NCBI GenBank assembly: GCA_902619675.1
Contig: CACNFA010000004.1
Span: forward strand, 16,644-80,643
DNA: 64,000 nucleotides
Source: an uncultured Pelagibacteraceae bacterium
GTDB lineage: Bacteria > Pseudomonadota > Alphaproteobacteria > Pelagibacterales > Pelagibacteraceae
Direction: 5' to 3'
Part shown: in pieces, positions 32,636 to 42,450 of the stretch
Position numbering within the stretch: the stretch's first letter is position 1
Layout: each line of letters begins with the position of its first letter
Position numbers and translations under genes: made by a program
The notes under the pieces: generated by a model
Told to the model about the DNA's origin: nothing
The model's database searches: none
Seen by the model: only the letters and a program-made list of their open reading frames with translations

Positions 32636-34493
32636 TTCTAAAAAAACTTAAACAACCGCCAAAAGACAACATAATAGTAGAAATCCAAATCCAAATCATA
32701 AGTGGTTTTTCTTGGAATTTTATATTGTAATATTCTGAGCGGTCTATGTTGCTCATTGTTAAATAATGATCTTTAAAAAAATTAGTTTGTATGGATGCTT
32801 CATATGTCAAAGTTTGAGGATTTTCATAAATTCTTATTTCTGGATTTAAAATTCTTTCCTCATTGGTCATCATATTGTTGACCTGGAGCTTACCAATTAT
32901 AGCTTTATAATTTGTTTTGTTATTTAGTTCTAAATCTTTCAAGACAAATTTATAATTATCAATAATTTTTGTTTCTCCCAATTTAAGATTAAAATCTTTT
33001 TCGATTGAAAAGTTGTGATTTAAGCCAATGAAAAAAATTAAAAATCCAAAAGATAAATGAGATAATATTCTGGGGAAATTTGTTTCAGTTTTCTTGAAAA
33101 GATCAATCAATGATGAAATTATTAAGAATAATGATGAAATAATTATTAAGTTTGAAATTATACTATAACTTTTTAATAGGTAAAAAATTAAAAAATTAAT
33201 TATAAGTGCGCCAATCAATATAGCTAAAAGTTGTTTTAAATTTGTAAATTTATTTTTTATCCATTTTGCTTGAGGCCCAACAGCCATAAAGATTAGAAAA
33301 ACAGCTACTACTGGAATTATTACAGAATTATAAAAGGGTGGACCAACTGAAATCTTACTTTTCAAAAGTGCGTCAGTAAAAATTGGATATAAAGTTCCAA
33401 GCATTACAGTTAGTAAATAAAACATCATAAACCAGTTATTTATTAAAACGAAAGTCTCTTTACTGTTAGATGAGATATAATTTCTTTCTGGCTTATATTT
33501 AGCGAAAAGTAAATAAACTGATGCTGATATCATTATGCTTAAAAATATTAATATATAAATACCTCTTGAAGGATCATTTGCAAAAGTGTGGACTGAATTA
33601 AGTATTCCAGATCTTACCAAAAAAGTTCCTGTTACACTTAGAGTAAATGTCAATAAACAAAGGATAATTGTCCAAAAATAAAAAGCTTTTCTTTTTTCTA
33701 AAACTAAAAGTGAGTGCAAAAGTGCTGTCATAGCAAACCAAGGTAATAATGAAGCATTTTCGACGGGATCCCAAAACCAAAATCCACCCCAACCTAATTC
33801 ATAGTAAGCCCAGATTGATCCAACTAAAATTCCAAGAGTCTGAAAAACCCAAGAGATTAAAACCCAACTTTTTATAGATTGAGCGAAAGGTTTGTCATTA
33901 TAATTTGAAATCATTGATGCCATTGCTGCAGAGAAATAGATTGAGGATCCAACAAAACCTAAATAAAGTAATGGTGGGTGAATTGCTAAAGCAGGATCTT
34001 GCAAAATAGGATTTAAACCTAAACCCTCATTCGGAACTGGGCTGATAACACTAAAAGGATTTGAATTAAATAATATAAAAAATAAAAAACCTATGATTAG
34101 TAAATTTTGAATAATTAAAGTGTAAAGTCTGTAATTTTTTGGATGTTTATTATTAAATATTAAAAATAAGAATGAGAAGATTGTAAGAATAATCGCCCAT
34201 AACAAAAGACTTCCTTCATGATTGCCCCAGGTTCCAGAGATTTTGTAAAAGATTGGTTTTAGTGAATGAGAGTTCTGATAAACATTTATTAATGAAAAAT
34301 CTGAGATCAAATAAGCAGATATTAAAGTAAAAAAACAAATTAAAATTGATGTACTTTGAAATAAGCTTAATTTATAAATTTTTCTGAAAATTAAATTGTT
34401 AGATGTTTTTAAACAATTATAAGAATTATATATAATCAGAATACTTAGTAGTACATTTAAAAATAATAAAAAATTTCCAATATTACTTAGCAT
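32619..34493 (-). CDS. ccmF: Heme lyase CcmF/NrfE family
   Basis: GTWGNHEGSLLLWAIIL, WAYYELGWGGFWFWDPVENASLLPW WWD-type motif, GTFLVRSGILNSVHTFA. Confidence 0.97.
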   Translation of the reverse strand: MLSNIGNFLLFLNVLLSILIIYNSYNCLKTSNNLIFRKIYKLSLFQSTSILICFFTLISAYLISDFSLINVYQNSHSLKPIFYKISGTWGNHEGSLLLWAIILTIFSFLFLIFNNKHPKNYRLYTLIIQNLLIIGFLFFILFNSNPFSVISPVPNEGLGLNPILQDPALAIHPPLLYLGFVGSSIYFSAAMASMISNYNDKPFAQSIKSWVLISWVFQTLGILVGSIWAYYELGWGGFWFWDPVENASLLPWFAMTALLHSLLVLEKRKAFYFWTIILCLLTFTLSVTGTFLVRSGILNSVHTFANDPSRGIYILIFLSIMISASVYLLFAKYKPERNYISSNSKETFVLINNWFMMFYLLTVMLGTLYPIFTDALLKSKISVGPPFYNSVIIPVVAVFLIFMAVGPQAKWIKNKFTNLKQLLAILIGALIINFLIFYLLKSYSIISNLIIISSLFLIISSLIDLFKKTETNFPRILSHLSFGFLIFFIGLNHNFSIEKDFNLKLGETKIIDNYKFVLKDLELNNKTNYKAIIGKLQVNNMMTNEERILNPEIRIYENPQTLTYEASIQTNFFKDHYLTMSNIDRSEYYNIKFQEKPLMIWIWISTIMLSFGGCLSFFRNEKNN

Positions 34494-34911
34494 TTTCTCT
34501 CATTAAATTTTTTAGTTCGGGGGGCATGTAGTTTTCATCATGTTTAGCTAAAATTCTGTCAGCGATGAAAAATTTTTTATCTTGTAATTTACCTTCAGCT
34601 ACAACACCTTTGCCTTCAGCAAACAAATTGGGGACTGTTCCTTGAAAACTCACTCTAATCTCATTCTTAAAATCTGTAATGATAAATCTAATTTCTTGAT
34701 TGTTTATCTTTAATGTATTTTTTTTTACCATGCCACCAACCCTAATTTTTTTATCAAAATCGATATTTTGGTTAGATCTAATATCTGACGGAGATTTGAA
34801 ATATAAAATATTTTTGTTTAGGGCGTTGAGAATTAAAAAAATGCTAATTGCTGAAATAGATAAAAATATTGCTAAGAGAGACGCTCTTTTTTTTACTTTC
34901 TTTGGAAGCAT
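34483..34911 (-). CDS. ccmE: Heme chaperone CcmE
   Basis: IRVGGMVKKNTL, FQGTVPNLFAEGKGVVAEGKL, LAKHDENYMPPEL heme-binding HDENY. Confidence 0.97.
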   Translation of the reverse strand: MLPKKVKKRASLLAIFLSISAISIFLILNALNKNILYFKSPSDIRSNQNIDFDKKIRVGGMVKKNTLKINNQEIRFIITDFKNEIRVSFQGTVPNLFAEGKGVVAEGKLQDKKFFIADRILAKHDENYMPPELKNLMRENAK

Positions 34912-34919
34912 TAAATGCT

Positions 34920-35153
34920 TTAAATGGTTTTATTGTAAGATGAAAAAATCTTAGAGGCAACTTTAGATGTCTCTAAAACTGTTTTTTTCTGCTCGACTGA
35001 AAGATCTTCAATTTCTTTAGCAAAATCTTTTTCATACTTTTTAAGAGTTTTACGTGTTTTATAATAAACAACTGCGCACACTAAAAAAGTTAGAAGGAAG
35101 GATGACCAAACAAAAATTCCGTAGCCATTCATCAAAAATAAATTATAGTTCAT
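34920..35153 (-). CDS. ccmD: Heme exporter protein CcmD
   Basis: Short single-TM ORF, MNGYGIFVWSSFLLTFLV signature, between ccmC and ccmE. Confidence 0.9.
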   Translation of the reverse strand: MNYNLFLMNGYGIFVWSSFLLTFLVCAVVYYKTRKTLKKYEKDFAKEIEDLSVEQKKTVLETSKVASKIFSSYNKTI

Positions 35154-35857
35154 AATCTTTTTAAATTTTTCTTCTTAATTCTAATGATTTCTGTCTTATA
35201 TTTCATTAGAAAAATTAACGCACAATACAAAATTAGCACTAAAAACATAAGCAATAGTGGCATTAACATTGAAGAGTGTATTGTGCTTGTCCCTGTTATC
35301 TTTATGCTAGCTGGTTGATGCAGAGTGTTCCACCATTCTACCGAATATTTTATAATTGGAATATTGATTAAACCTACAACTGCAATAATGCTAGAAATTT
35401 TGTTAGCTTTGTCCTCATCTAATATTAATTTTTGTGAAGCGATTAAGAGAATATAAAACAATACCAAGATTACCATCGAAGTTATTCTAGCGTCCCATGC
35501 CCAAAAAGTTCCCCAAGTCGGTTGACCCCATATAGATCCAGTCACAATAGCAATACAAGTAAACATTAAACCTATAGGAAGAATACTTTTTATTATTAAT
35601 ATTAGATTCTTAATTTTAAAGATGAAATACGAAATAGAGAGAAAAGCGATACACGTAAATGAGGCTAAGCCTATCCATGCAGCAGGAACATGAACATACA
35701 TTATTCTAACACTATCGCCTTGTAAATAATCCGGTGGAGATAAAATTAATGCAAACGAAAGACCTATTATTAGTAAAACGAAAAAAATTGAATTTATAAA
35801 ACTAATTATTTTTTCGATCCATGCGAAGATATTACTATTATAAAATACATTAAACAT
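35150..35857 (-). CDS. ccmC: Heme exporter CcmC
   Basis: VRIMYVHVPAAWIGLASF, GSIWGQPTWGTFWAWDARITSMVIL. Confidence 0.96.
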   Translation of the reverse strand: MFNVFYNSNIFAWIEKIISFINSIFFVLLIIGLSFALILSPPDYLQGDSVRIMYVHVPAAWIGLASFTCIAFLSISYFIFKIKNLILIIKSILPIGLMFTCIAIVTGSIWGQPTWGTFWAWDARITSMVILVLFYILLIASQKLILDEDKANKISSIIAVVGLINIPIIKYSVEWWNTLHQPASIKITGTSTIHSSMLMPLLLMFLVLILYCALIFLMKYKTEIIRIKKKNLKRL

Positions 35858-35903
35858 AATATTTAACTACTATAATTATTTTTTTTTTGGAAGTTATATT
35901 ATA

Positions 35904-35957
35904 AGCCCAATTGAGAATGGGAGGGAGTAATTTAAAGAGTTTATTCTCAATTAGGCT
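35904..35957. repeat. Inverted repeat, 15-nt arms with one mismatch, between hspQ and ccmC
   Basis: AGCCCAATTGAGAAT 35904-35918 versus ATTCTCAATTAGGCT 35943-35957, 24-nt loop. Confidence 0.85.
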
Positions 35958-36031
35958 AAAACATTTATATCTTGCATAATCTCTATGTCACGGATTTGAA
36001 TAAATAATGTTTTATTTTAGGCGAAACGAAA

Positions 36032-36355
36032 TTAATTTGAAATTTTGAGATAACTTGACCCTTTTTTACCTGAGAAAATCTCCTCTATAAGCGGATGCTT
36101 TACTGGTTCTTTTGAGTTATCAAGTAGCAAATTTTGCTCGGAAACATAAGCTTCATATGTTACGTCATTGCTCTCGGCTAATAAATGATAGAAAGGTTGA
36201 TCTTTTCTTGGTCTAACTTCTTTAGGAATCGATTGATACCACTCTTCAGAATTATTGAATTCAAAGTCAACATCATAGATAACACCTCTAAAATCAAAAT
36301 GACGATGCTTTACTACCTCTCCAATTGAAAATTTTGCATTATTGCTTATTGCCAT
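36032..36355 (-). CDS. hspQ: Heat shock protein HspQ / hemimethylated-DNA-binding (YccV-like) domain
   Basis: FSIGEVVKHRHFDFRGVIYDVDFEFNN, QPFYHLLAESND, YVSEQNL. Confidence 0.93.
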   Translation of the reverse strand: MAISNNAKFSIGEVVKHRHFDFRGVIYDVDFEFNNSEEWYQSIPKEVRPRKDQPFYHLLAESNDVTYEAYVSEQNLLLDNSKEPVKHPLIEEIFSGKKGSSYLKISN

Positions 36356-36434
36356 ATCTGATAGTTAGTAATTTTTTTGTCAAAATCAATATCTAATTTA
36401 TTAAAACTTTATAATATGTTAGTCTCTCTTTATT

Positions 36435-36980
36435 GTGAATAAGTCATTTTTGAAATTTATTACTGACTTTGGGCCTTTATTAATATTTTTTACCATATAC
36501 TATAAGAGCGGTAACAATCTTATAGTAGCAATCCCACCATTAATAATTGCAACTCTTTTGGCTGTAACAATCGTATATTTTGTAGAAAAAAAAATTCCAT
36601 ACGTTCCATTAATTGGTGGAATAATTATTACTTTATTTGGTGGACTTACATTATATTTTAATAACCCAGTTTTTATTTATATGAAACCAACAATAGTTAA
36701 TATTATTTTTGCCGGGTCCTTAATTGTAGGTAAACTTTTCTTTCATAAAAACTTTCTTAAATTTTTTTTACAAACCGCTTTTCAGCTCAATGAAGAGGGT
36801 TGGGACAAATTAAATTTTAGGTGGGCATATTTTTTTATTTTTTTAGCTTTTTTAAATGAAATTGTATGGAGAACACAGCCTGAAACAACTTGGGTAAACT
36901 TTAAAGTATGGGGTATTCTGCCTATTACTATTCTATTTACAGGTCTTCAAATCCCATTAATCAACAAACATAAAATATGA
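36435..36980 (+). CDS. yciB: Inner membrane septation protein YciB/IspZ
   Basis: FITDFGPLLIFFTIYYKSG, LNLRWAYFF-like FRWAYFFIFLAFLNEIVWR; GTG start. Confidence 0.92.
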   Translation: MNKSFLKFITDFGPLLIFFTIYYKSGNNLIVAIPPLIIATLLAVTIVYFVEKKIPYVPLIGGIIITLFGGLTLYFNNPVFIYMKPTIVNIIFAGSLIVGKLFFHKNFLKFFLQTAFQLNEEGWDKLNFRWAYFFIFLAFLNEIVWRTQPETTWVNFKVWGILPITILFTGLQIPLINKHKI

Positions 36981-37324
36981 AAAAAATTAGGCTAGTAATT
37001 AATAATAACATTAAAAATAAAGAAAAAGAAAAATTTTTTATAAAAAAAGAACTTCAATGTATTTTAAATCTTTATGCAAAAATGGTGTCTAATGGATCTT
37101 GGAAAGACTACTCATTTTCATCAGGTAATAAAGAAGTTTCCTTTGAAGTTTACCAAAGAGCTTCGGAAAAACCAGTTTTAAAAATTACTAAGAACTTAAA
37201 GCCTTTCTATCACAATGAAAAATACTTTATTAAAGATAGAAATGGTATTGTTATCAAAAAGTCAGAAAACTTAATTCAGCTTATAAATAAAACTAGTTGG
37301 AATAAATTAAAAATAGTGAAATAA
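36977..37324 (+). CDS. DUF2794 family protein
   Basis: ELQCILNLYAKMVSNGSWKDYSF and VSFEVYQRASEKPVLKI resemble the alphaproteobacterial DUF2794 pattern. Confidence 0.75.
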   Translation: MKKIRLVINNNIKNKEKEKFFIKKELQCILNLYAKMVSNGSWKDYSFSSGNKEVSFEVYQRASEKPVLKITKNLKPFYHNEKYFIKDRNGIVIKKSENLIQLINKTSWNKLKIVK

Positions 37325-38077
37325 TTATCTTCTTTGTCCGAAAAGTCTTAAAAGCATTATAAATAGATTTATAAAATCTAGGTAAAGAGTTAAGGCACCC
37401 ATAACAGCCTTTTTACCAATTAGCTCACCGCTGTCACTCACTAAATACATATTTTTAATTTTTTGAGTATCGTAAGCAGTTAACCCAACGAATACTAGAA
37501 CGCCAATGATCGAAATCACAAAATACATCATCGATGATTTCATGAATATGTTTACTAGAGATGCGATTATGATTCCAAAAAGACCCATCATTAAAAAAGA
37601 TCCAAGTTTTGTTAAATCTCTTTTAGTTGTGTAACCGTAAATACTCATTGCTCCGAAAGTACCAGCTGTTATGAAGAACACTCTTGTGATACTCGCTCCT
37701 GTGTATATTAAGAAAATTGAAGATAAAGAAGCTCCCATTAGAGCTGCGAACACCCAAAAAGTTGTTTGAGCTTTAGTTGCAGACATTTTCGCTATTCCAA
37801 AACTCATGTAAAAAACAACTGCTAAAGGAGCTAACATGATAACCCATTTTAACCCTGATGCGTAAATAGAATTTCCAAAATTCGTTAATCCTATTATTTG
37901 TCCCTCAGCGGAAGTAACAACAGCCATTTTGAAAAAAAGTAGAGCTACAAATCCAGTTAAAAGCACCCCAGAGGCCATGTAATTATAAACCTTTAGCATG
38001 TAAGCTCTAAGACCCTGATCTATTATTGCTTCTGTTGCGGAAGATCGTACTGTTGATTTTTGTTTATTTATTTCCAT
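37325..38077 (-). CDS. Bax inhibitor-1/YccA family membrane protein
   Basis: Seven TM segments; FVGLTAYDTQKIKNMY, GALTLYLDFINLFIMLLRLFGQRR. Confidence 0.95.
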   Translation of the reverse strand: MEINKQKSTVRSSATEAIIDQGLRAYMLKVYNYMASGVLLTGFVALLFFKMAVVTSAEGQIIGLTNFGNSIYASGLKWVIMLAPLAVVFYMSFGIAKMSATKAQTTFWVFAALMGASLSSIFLIYTGASITRVFFITAGTFGAMSIYGYTTKRDLTKLGSFLMMGLFGIIIASLVNIFMKSSMMYFVISIIGVLVFVGLTAYDTQKIKNMYLVSDSGELIGKKAVMGALTLYLDFINLFIMLLRLFGQRR

Positions 38078-38158
38078 TCTTAAATATATAAGTTTTTTTA
38101 AATACTTTTCAATAGGTTAAAATTGACCTAAAAAACTACAATAAATATTAAGATTTTT

Positions 38159-39196
38159 ATGAAATTCAAAAAACTAGGTACCACAGATTTAGATGTAAGT
38201 TTGATTTGCCTTGGAACAATGACATGGGGAACGCAAAATTCTGAAAAAGAAGCTCACGAACAGATGGATTATTCTGTAGCTCATGGGATAAATTTTTTTG
38301 ATACAGCAGAAATATATTCTGTTCCTCCTAATGCTGAGTCCTATGGCAAAACAGAAATAATAATAGGAAATTGGTTTACAGAAAGAAAAAATAGAGAAAA
38401 AATTATTTTAGCTTCAAAAGTTGCAGGTCCTGGGTGTAGTTGGATAAGAGGAGGTAAAAATAATTTTAATGAGAAAAAAATTGGTGAAGCCATAGACGGA
38501 AGTCTCAAAAGGTTAAAAACAGATTACATAGATTTATATCAACTTCATTGGCCTGAAAGATCAACAAATTATTTTGGTAAAAGAGATTATTCTGAAGATA
38601 AAAGTGAAGGAGAATGGCATAGTTTTGAAAGTATACTCGAGGCTTTACAAAAATTTATAAAAAAAGGTAAAATTAGATACATAGGTATGTCAAATGAAAC
38701 TCCTTTCGGTTTATCAAATTATATAGAGTTGTCTAAGAGTAAGGGTCTTCCAAGAATGATGTCAGTTCAAAATCCTTATAATTTAGTAAACAGAACTTAT
38801 GAGATAGGTATGTCTGAAATTTCTTTAAGAGAAAAATGCGGATTACTAGTCTATTATCCGCTAGCTGCTGGCGCACTTTCAGGAAAATACCGAAATGGAA
38901 AAATGCCTAAAAACTCTCGGCAAGCGTTATTTAAGGGTTGGGAGAGACACTTAAACCCTTTAGCTATGAAAGCTTACGATGAGTATTTCAAACTTGCAAA
39001 AGAAAATGATTTAACAATGGTCCAACTCGCTCAATCTTTTGTAAATTCAAGACCGTTCGTAACAAGCAATATAATTGGTGCAACATCAATAGCACAATTG
39101 AAAGAAAATATTGATAGTATTAATATTGAATTGTCTGATGAAATAATTGAGAAGATTAATCAAATCCATAATAATAATCCCAATCCATCTCCTTAA
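38159..39196 (+). CDS. Aldo/keto reductase (Tas-like)
   Basis: FKKLGTTDLDVSLICLGTMTWG, FFDTAEIYSVPP, DLYQLHWPERST, IIGATSIAQLKENI. Confidence 0.94.
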   Translation: MKFKKLGTTDLDVSLICLGTMTWGTQNSEKEAHEQMDYSVAHGINFFDTAEIYSVPPNAESYGKTEIIIGNWFTERKNREKIILASKVAGPGCSWIRGGKNNFNEKKIGEAIDGSLKRLKTDYIDLYQLHWPERSTNYFGKRDYSEDKSEGEWHSFESILEALQKFIKKGKIRYIGMSNETPFGLSNYIELSKSKGLPRMMSVQNPYNLVNRTYEIGMSEISLREKCGLLVYYPLAAGALSGKYRNGKMPKNSRQALFKGWERHLNPLAMKAYDEYFKLAKENDLTMVQLAQSFVNSRPFVTSNIIGATSIAQLKENIDSINIELSDEIIEKINQIHNNNPNPSP

Positions 39197-39239
39197 TTCA
39201 AAGCATTGAAATAGATTTTTTTTAGTATAAAAACTTAAT

Positions 39240-39740
39240 ATGTCATTAAAAAAAATTTTTATAATTTTGATTTTAGTATCATTCTCTATCAGTGCATCTG
39301 CGATTACACCTAGATCGACTGGAAAATACAAAAACTGGGAAAGTTTTGTAGCTGAGACTGATAAAGGAAAGATATGCTTCGCTCAAACGGTTCCTACAAA
39401 GAGAGCTCCAGCCGCAGTAAAAAGAGATAAATCAAAATTATTTGTTACCTTCAGACCTTCTGAAGAAATTAAAGACGAAGTGAGCTTAACGAGTGGTCAC
39501 GACTACAAAACTTCAAGCGTGACTGCTAGTTCAGGAAAAAGAAAATACTCTTTTTTTTCTCAAAAAGATTTTGCTTGGTTACTAGATGACCAAGAAGAAA
39601 AAAAATTTATTCAATTAATGAAAAAAGCCACAGACATTATCGTAAAAGCAAGAACTGCTAATGGAGCAGAGACAACTGACCACTACTCAATGATGGGATT
39701 CACTAAAGCTTATAATACGGCTAAAAAAACTTGCGGTTAA
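39240..39740 (+). CDS. Secreted protein resembling invasion-associated locus B (IalB) family
   Basis: Signal peptide, KNWESFVAETDKGKICFAQTVPTKR, terminal ...TAKKTCG; weak family recognition. Confidence 0.6.
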   Translation: MSLKKIFIILILVSFSISASAITPRSTGKYKNWESFVAETDKGKICFAQTVPTKRAPAAVKRDKSKLFVTFRPSEEIKDEVSLTSGHDYKTSSVTASSGKRKYSFFSQKDFAWLLDDQEEKKFIQLMKKATDIIVKARTANGAETTDHYSMMGFTKAYNTAKKTCG

Positions 39741-40925
39741 ATGAAGAAAATTATTTTAGCCTATTCAGGCGGTTTAGATACATCTGTAATTTTAAGATGG
39801 TTGCAAGAGAATTATGAAGCTGAAGTAATTGCTTATACGTCTGACATAGGACAAGTAATTGACAGAAAAAAAATCATAAGAAATGCAAGAAAACTTGGTG
39901 TCAAAAAAATAATTATTGAAAACTTAAAAAATACTTTTGTTAAAGATTATGTTTTTCCAATGATAAGAGCACACGCTACCTATGAAGGAGTTTATTTGTT
40001 GGGTACTTCAATAGCTAGACCTTTAATAGCCAAAAGGCAAATTGCTATAGCTAAAAAGTTCAAAGCTTTTGCGGTTTCCCACGGTGCTACAGGTAAAGGT
40101 AATGATCAAGTAAGATTTGAGCTTGGGTATGCATATTTTGGAGGAAATAAAATTAAAACAATAGCTCCTTGGAGAGAATGGAACTTACAATCAAGAGCTG
40201 ATCTTATTAAATATGCAAAAAAGAACAAGATTCCAATTCCAAAAGATAAAAAAGGTGCTCCTCCATTTTCAGTTGATGATAATATCTTTCACACTTCAAC
40301 AGAGGGTAAAATTTTAGAAAATCCTAAAAAATTTGCACCAGAATTTATCTTTCAAAGAACTATTTCTCCCGAAAAAGCACCAAATAAAAAAACTATTGTA
40401 AAAATCACTTATAAAAATAGCGATCCTGTTGCAATAAATGGAAAAAAACTCAGCCCAGAAAAAATTCTAGAAAAATTAAATATTTTGGCTGGGAAAAATG
40501 GCATTGGAAGAGTTGATTTAGTAGAAAATAGATTTATCGGAATAAAATCAAGAGGGGTCTATGAAACACCTGGCGGCACTTTGCTTTATGTAGCTCATAG
40601 AGCAATGGAGTCAGTAACACTTGATAAAAAAACAACACACGAGAAAGAAAGGATTATGCCTGAGTATGCTGAGTTAGTATATAATGGATATTGGTTTTCA
40701 AAGAAAAGATTGCGTCTACAAAAAATAGTTGACAGAAAAAGAATGCAGGTCTCAGGTGAAATTATTCTTAGTTTATATAAGGGGAATATAACAATTTTAT
40801 CAAGAAGAACTAAAAACAAAGCCTATTCTATGAAAAAAGTTTCTTTTGAGGAAAATAAAACTTTTAATAAGAAAAAAGTAGAAAAATTTATTAAATTTCA
40901 TTCTAAACAGTTAAATAAAGCTTAA
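39741..40925 (+). CDS. argG: Argininosuccinate synthase
   Basis: KKIILAYSGGLDTSVILRWL, HGATGKGNDQVRFELGY, GRVDLVENRFIGIKSRGVYETPGGTLL. Confidence 0.97.
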   Translation: MKKIILAYSGGLDTSVILRWLQENYEAEVIAYTSDIGQVIDRKKIIRNARKLGVKKIIIENLKNTFVKDYVFPMIRAHATYEGVYLLGTSIARPLIAKRQIAIAKKFKAFAVSHGATGKGNDQVRFELGYAYFGGNKIKTIAPWREWNLQSRADLIKYAKKNKIPIPKDKKGAPPFSVDDNIFHTSTEGKILENPKKFAPEFIFQRTISPEKAPNKKTIVKITYKNSDPVAINGKKLSPEKILEKLNILAGKNGIGRVDLVENRFIGIKSRGVYETPGGTLLYVAHRAMESVTLDKKTTHEKERIMPEYAELVYNGYWFSKKRLRLQKIVDRKRMQVSGEIILSLYKGNITILSRRTKNKAYSMKKVSFEENKTFNKKKVEKFIKFHSKQLNKA

Positions 40926-40947
40926 ATCTTTGATAGGTTATAATTGT

Positions 40948-41334
40948 ATGAACAATTCGATTCGAAATATTCAGCTAGTTGCAGTAGTGGTTGTGCTTAT
41001 ATCAACTATAATAGCATTCTTTTTGGAAATGAAAGAAATGTACGACAATAGAGATATTACCTTAGCTGATTTACTTTTAATGTTCATTTATATAGAGGTA
41101 ATTGGTCTTGTAAGATCCTATTGGGAAACACGTGCTGTAAGAATTACCTATCCCCTTGTAATAGCTATTACCGCATTAGCTCGTTTCATTATATTACAAG
41201 ACAAAGAAAGTGATCCAACAAATTTAATTTATATATCTCTTGCAATTCTAATTGTAGCTTTAGCTACAGTTATAATTCGTTTTAGGAATAGCAAATTTTT
41301 GAAAATTGACAAAACTAAAGCTGGTGAGCTTTAA
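40948..41334 (+). CDS. PsiE-like phosphate-starvation-inducible membrane protein
   Basis: LLLMFIYIEVIGLVRSYWETRAVRITYPLVIAITALARFIIL; start trimmed to ATG 40948. Confidence 0.85.
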   Translation: MNNSIRNIQLVAVVVVLISTIIAFFLEMKEMYDNRDITLADLLLMFIYIEVIGLVRSYWETRAVRITYPLVIAITALARFIILQDKESDPTNLIYISLAILIVALATVIIRFRNSKFLKIDKTKAGEL

Positions 41335-42157
41335 AACATTCTAAAGTATTTTTTAACAGACAAGCTATTGTCATTGGCCCTACTCCTCCGGGGACCGGAG
41401 TTATTGCTTTTGCTTTATTTCTTAAATCGTCAAAACTTACATCTCCAATAATTTTTTCACCCACTTTATTTATACCAACATCAATAATAATTATATTATC
41501 TTTCACCCAGTCTTTTTTTACTAAATTTGGAACACCAACTGCTGCTACTAGTATATCGGCTTTAAGACACTCTTTTTGTAGATTTTTTGTTTTTGAATGA
41601 ACTATTGTCACAGTACAATTTTCTTTTAATAATAGTTGAGCCATGGGTTTACCATTTAGATTTGATCTGCCAATTATGACTGCATGTTTTCCTGAAAGAT
41701 TTTTTTCTACCTGTTTAATTAGCAGTAAGCATCCCAAAGGTGTACATGGAACAATAGATTTATAGCCAGATGATAGATTGCCAACATTTATTGGATTAAA
41801 ACCATCTACATCTTTTGATGGATGTATTGCATTGATAATTTTTTCTTTACTAATCTGATTAGGTAATGGAAGTTGAACTAAAATCCCAGATGTATTCTCA
41901 TCTTTGTTAAGCTCATCAATCTTCATTAAGACATCTTTCTCGCTGACATTTTTGGGATATTGAATGATTTTAGAACTTATTCCGACTTCTCGAGCACTTT
42001 TTTCCTTATTTTTAACATAAATTTTGCTCGGAGCTAAATCTCCAATTAAAATAACTGAAAGACTAGGAGTTTTAGCAGTTTTCTTTTTCAATTCAGAAAT
42101 TTCTTTTTTTATTTCATTTCGTATTAATTCTGCTTCTTTTTTTCCATCAATAATCAT
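41315..42157 (-). CDS. folD: Bifunctional methylenetetrahydrofolate dehydrogenase/cyclohydrolase
   Basis: SGILVQLPLP, HPSKDVDGFNPINVG, VIIGRSNLNGKPMAQLLL, PVPGGVGPMTIACLL. Confidence 0.97.
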   Translation of the reverse strand: MIIDGKKEAELIRNEIKKEISELKKKTAKTPSLSVILIGDLAPSKIYVKNKEKSAREVGISSKIIQYPKNVSEKDVLMKIDELNKDENTSGILVQLPLPNQISKEKIINAIHPSKDVDGFNPINVGNLSSGYKSIVPCTPLGCLLLIKQVEKNLSGKHAVIIGRSNLNGKPMAQLLLKENCTVTIVHSKTKNLQKECLKADILVAAVGVPNLVKKDWVKDNIIIIDVGINKVGEKIIGDVSFDDLRNKAKAITPVPGGVGPMTIACLLKNTLECFKAHQL

Positions 42158-42450
42158 CTTAAAAATAATCCTGGTGCGAACATCTCAAAAATTAAATTTC
42201 TAAAAAACATTAAACCCAATATTAGTATTACTGGTGAAATATCTATTGATCCCAAATTAGGTAAAAATTTTCTAATAAAATTCAAAGGTGGAGCTGTAAG
42301 TTTGTAGGAAATGTCTAAAACAGTATAAACAAACCTGTTGCTGGTATTTAAAACATTAAAAGCTACCAACCAACTAAAAATTACATGAATAATTAATACC
42401 CATATGTAAAGACTAATAATATTGTCAAAGAGAATTAAAATTGATTTCAT
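42154..42450 (-). CDS. YggT family membrane protein
   Basis: IIHVIFSWLVAFNVLN, LTAPPLNFIRKFLPNLGSIDISPVILILGLMFFRN. Confidence 0.92.
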   Translation of the reverse strand: MKSILILFDNIISLYIWVLIIHVIFSWLVAFNVLNTSNRFVYTVLDISYKLTAPPLNFIRKFLPNLGSIDISPVILILGLMFFRNLIFEMFAPGLFLR

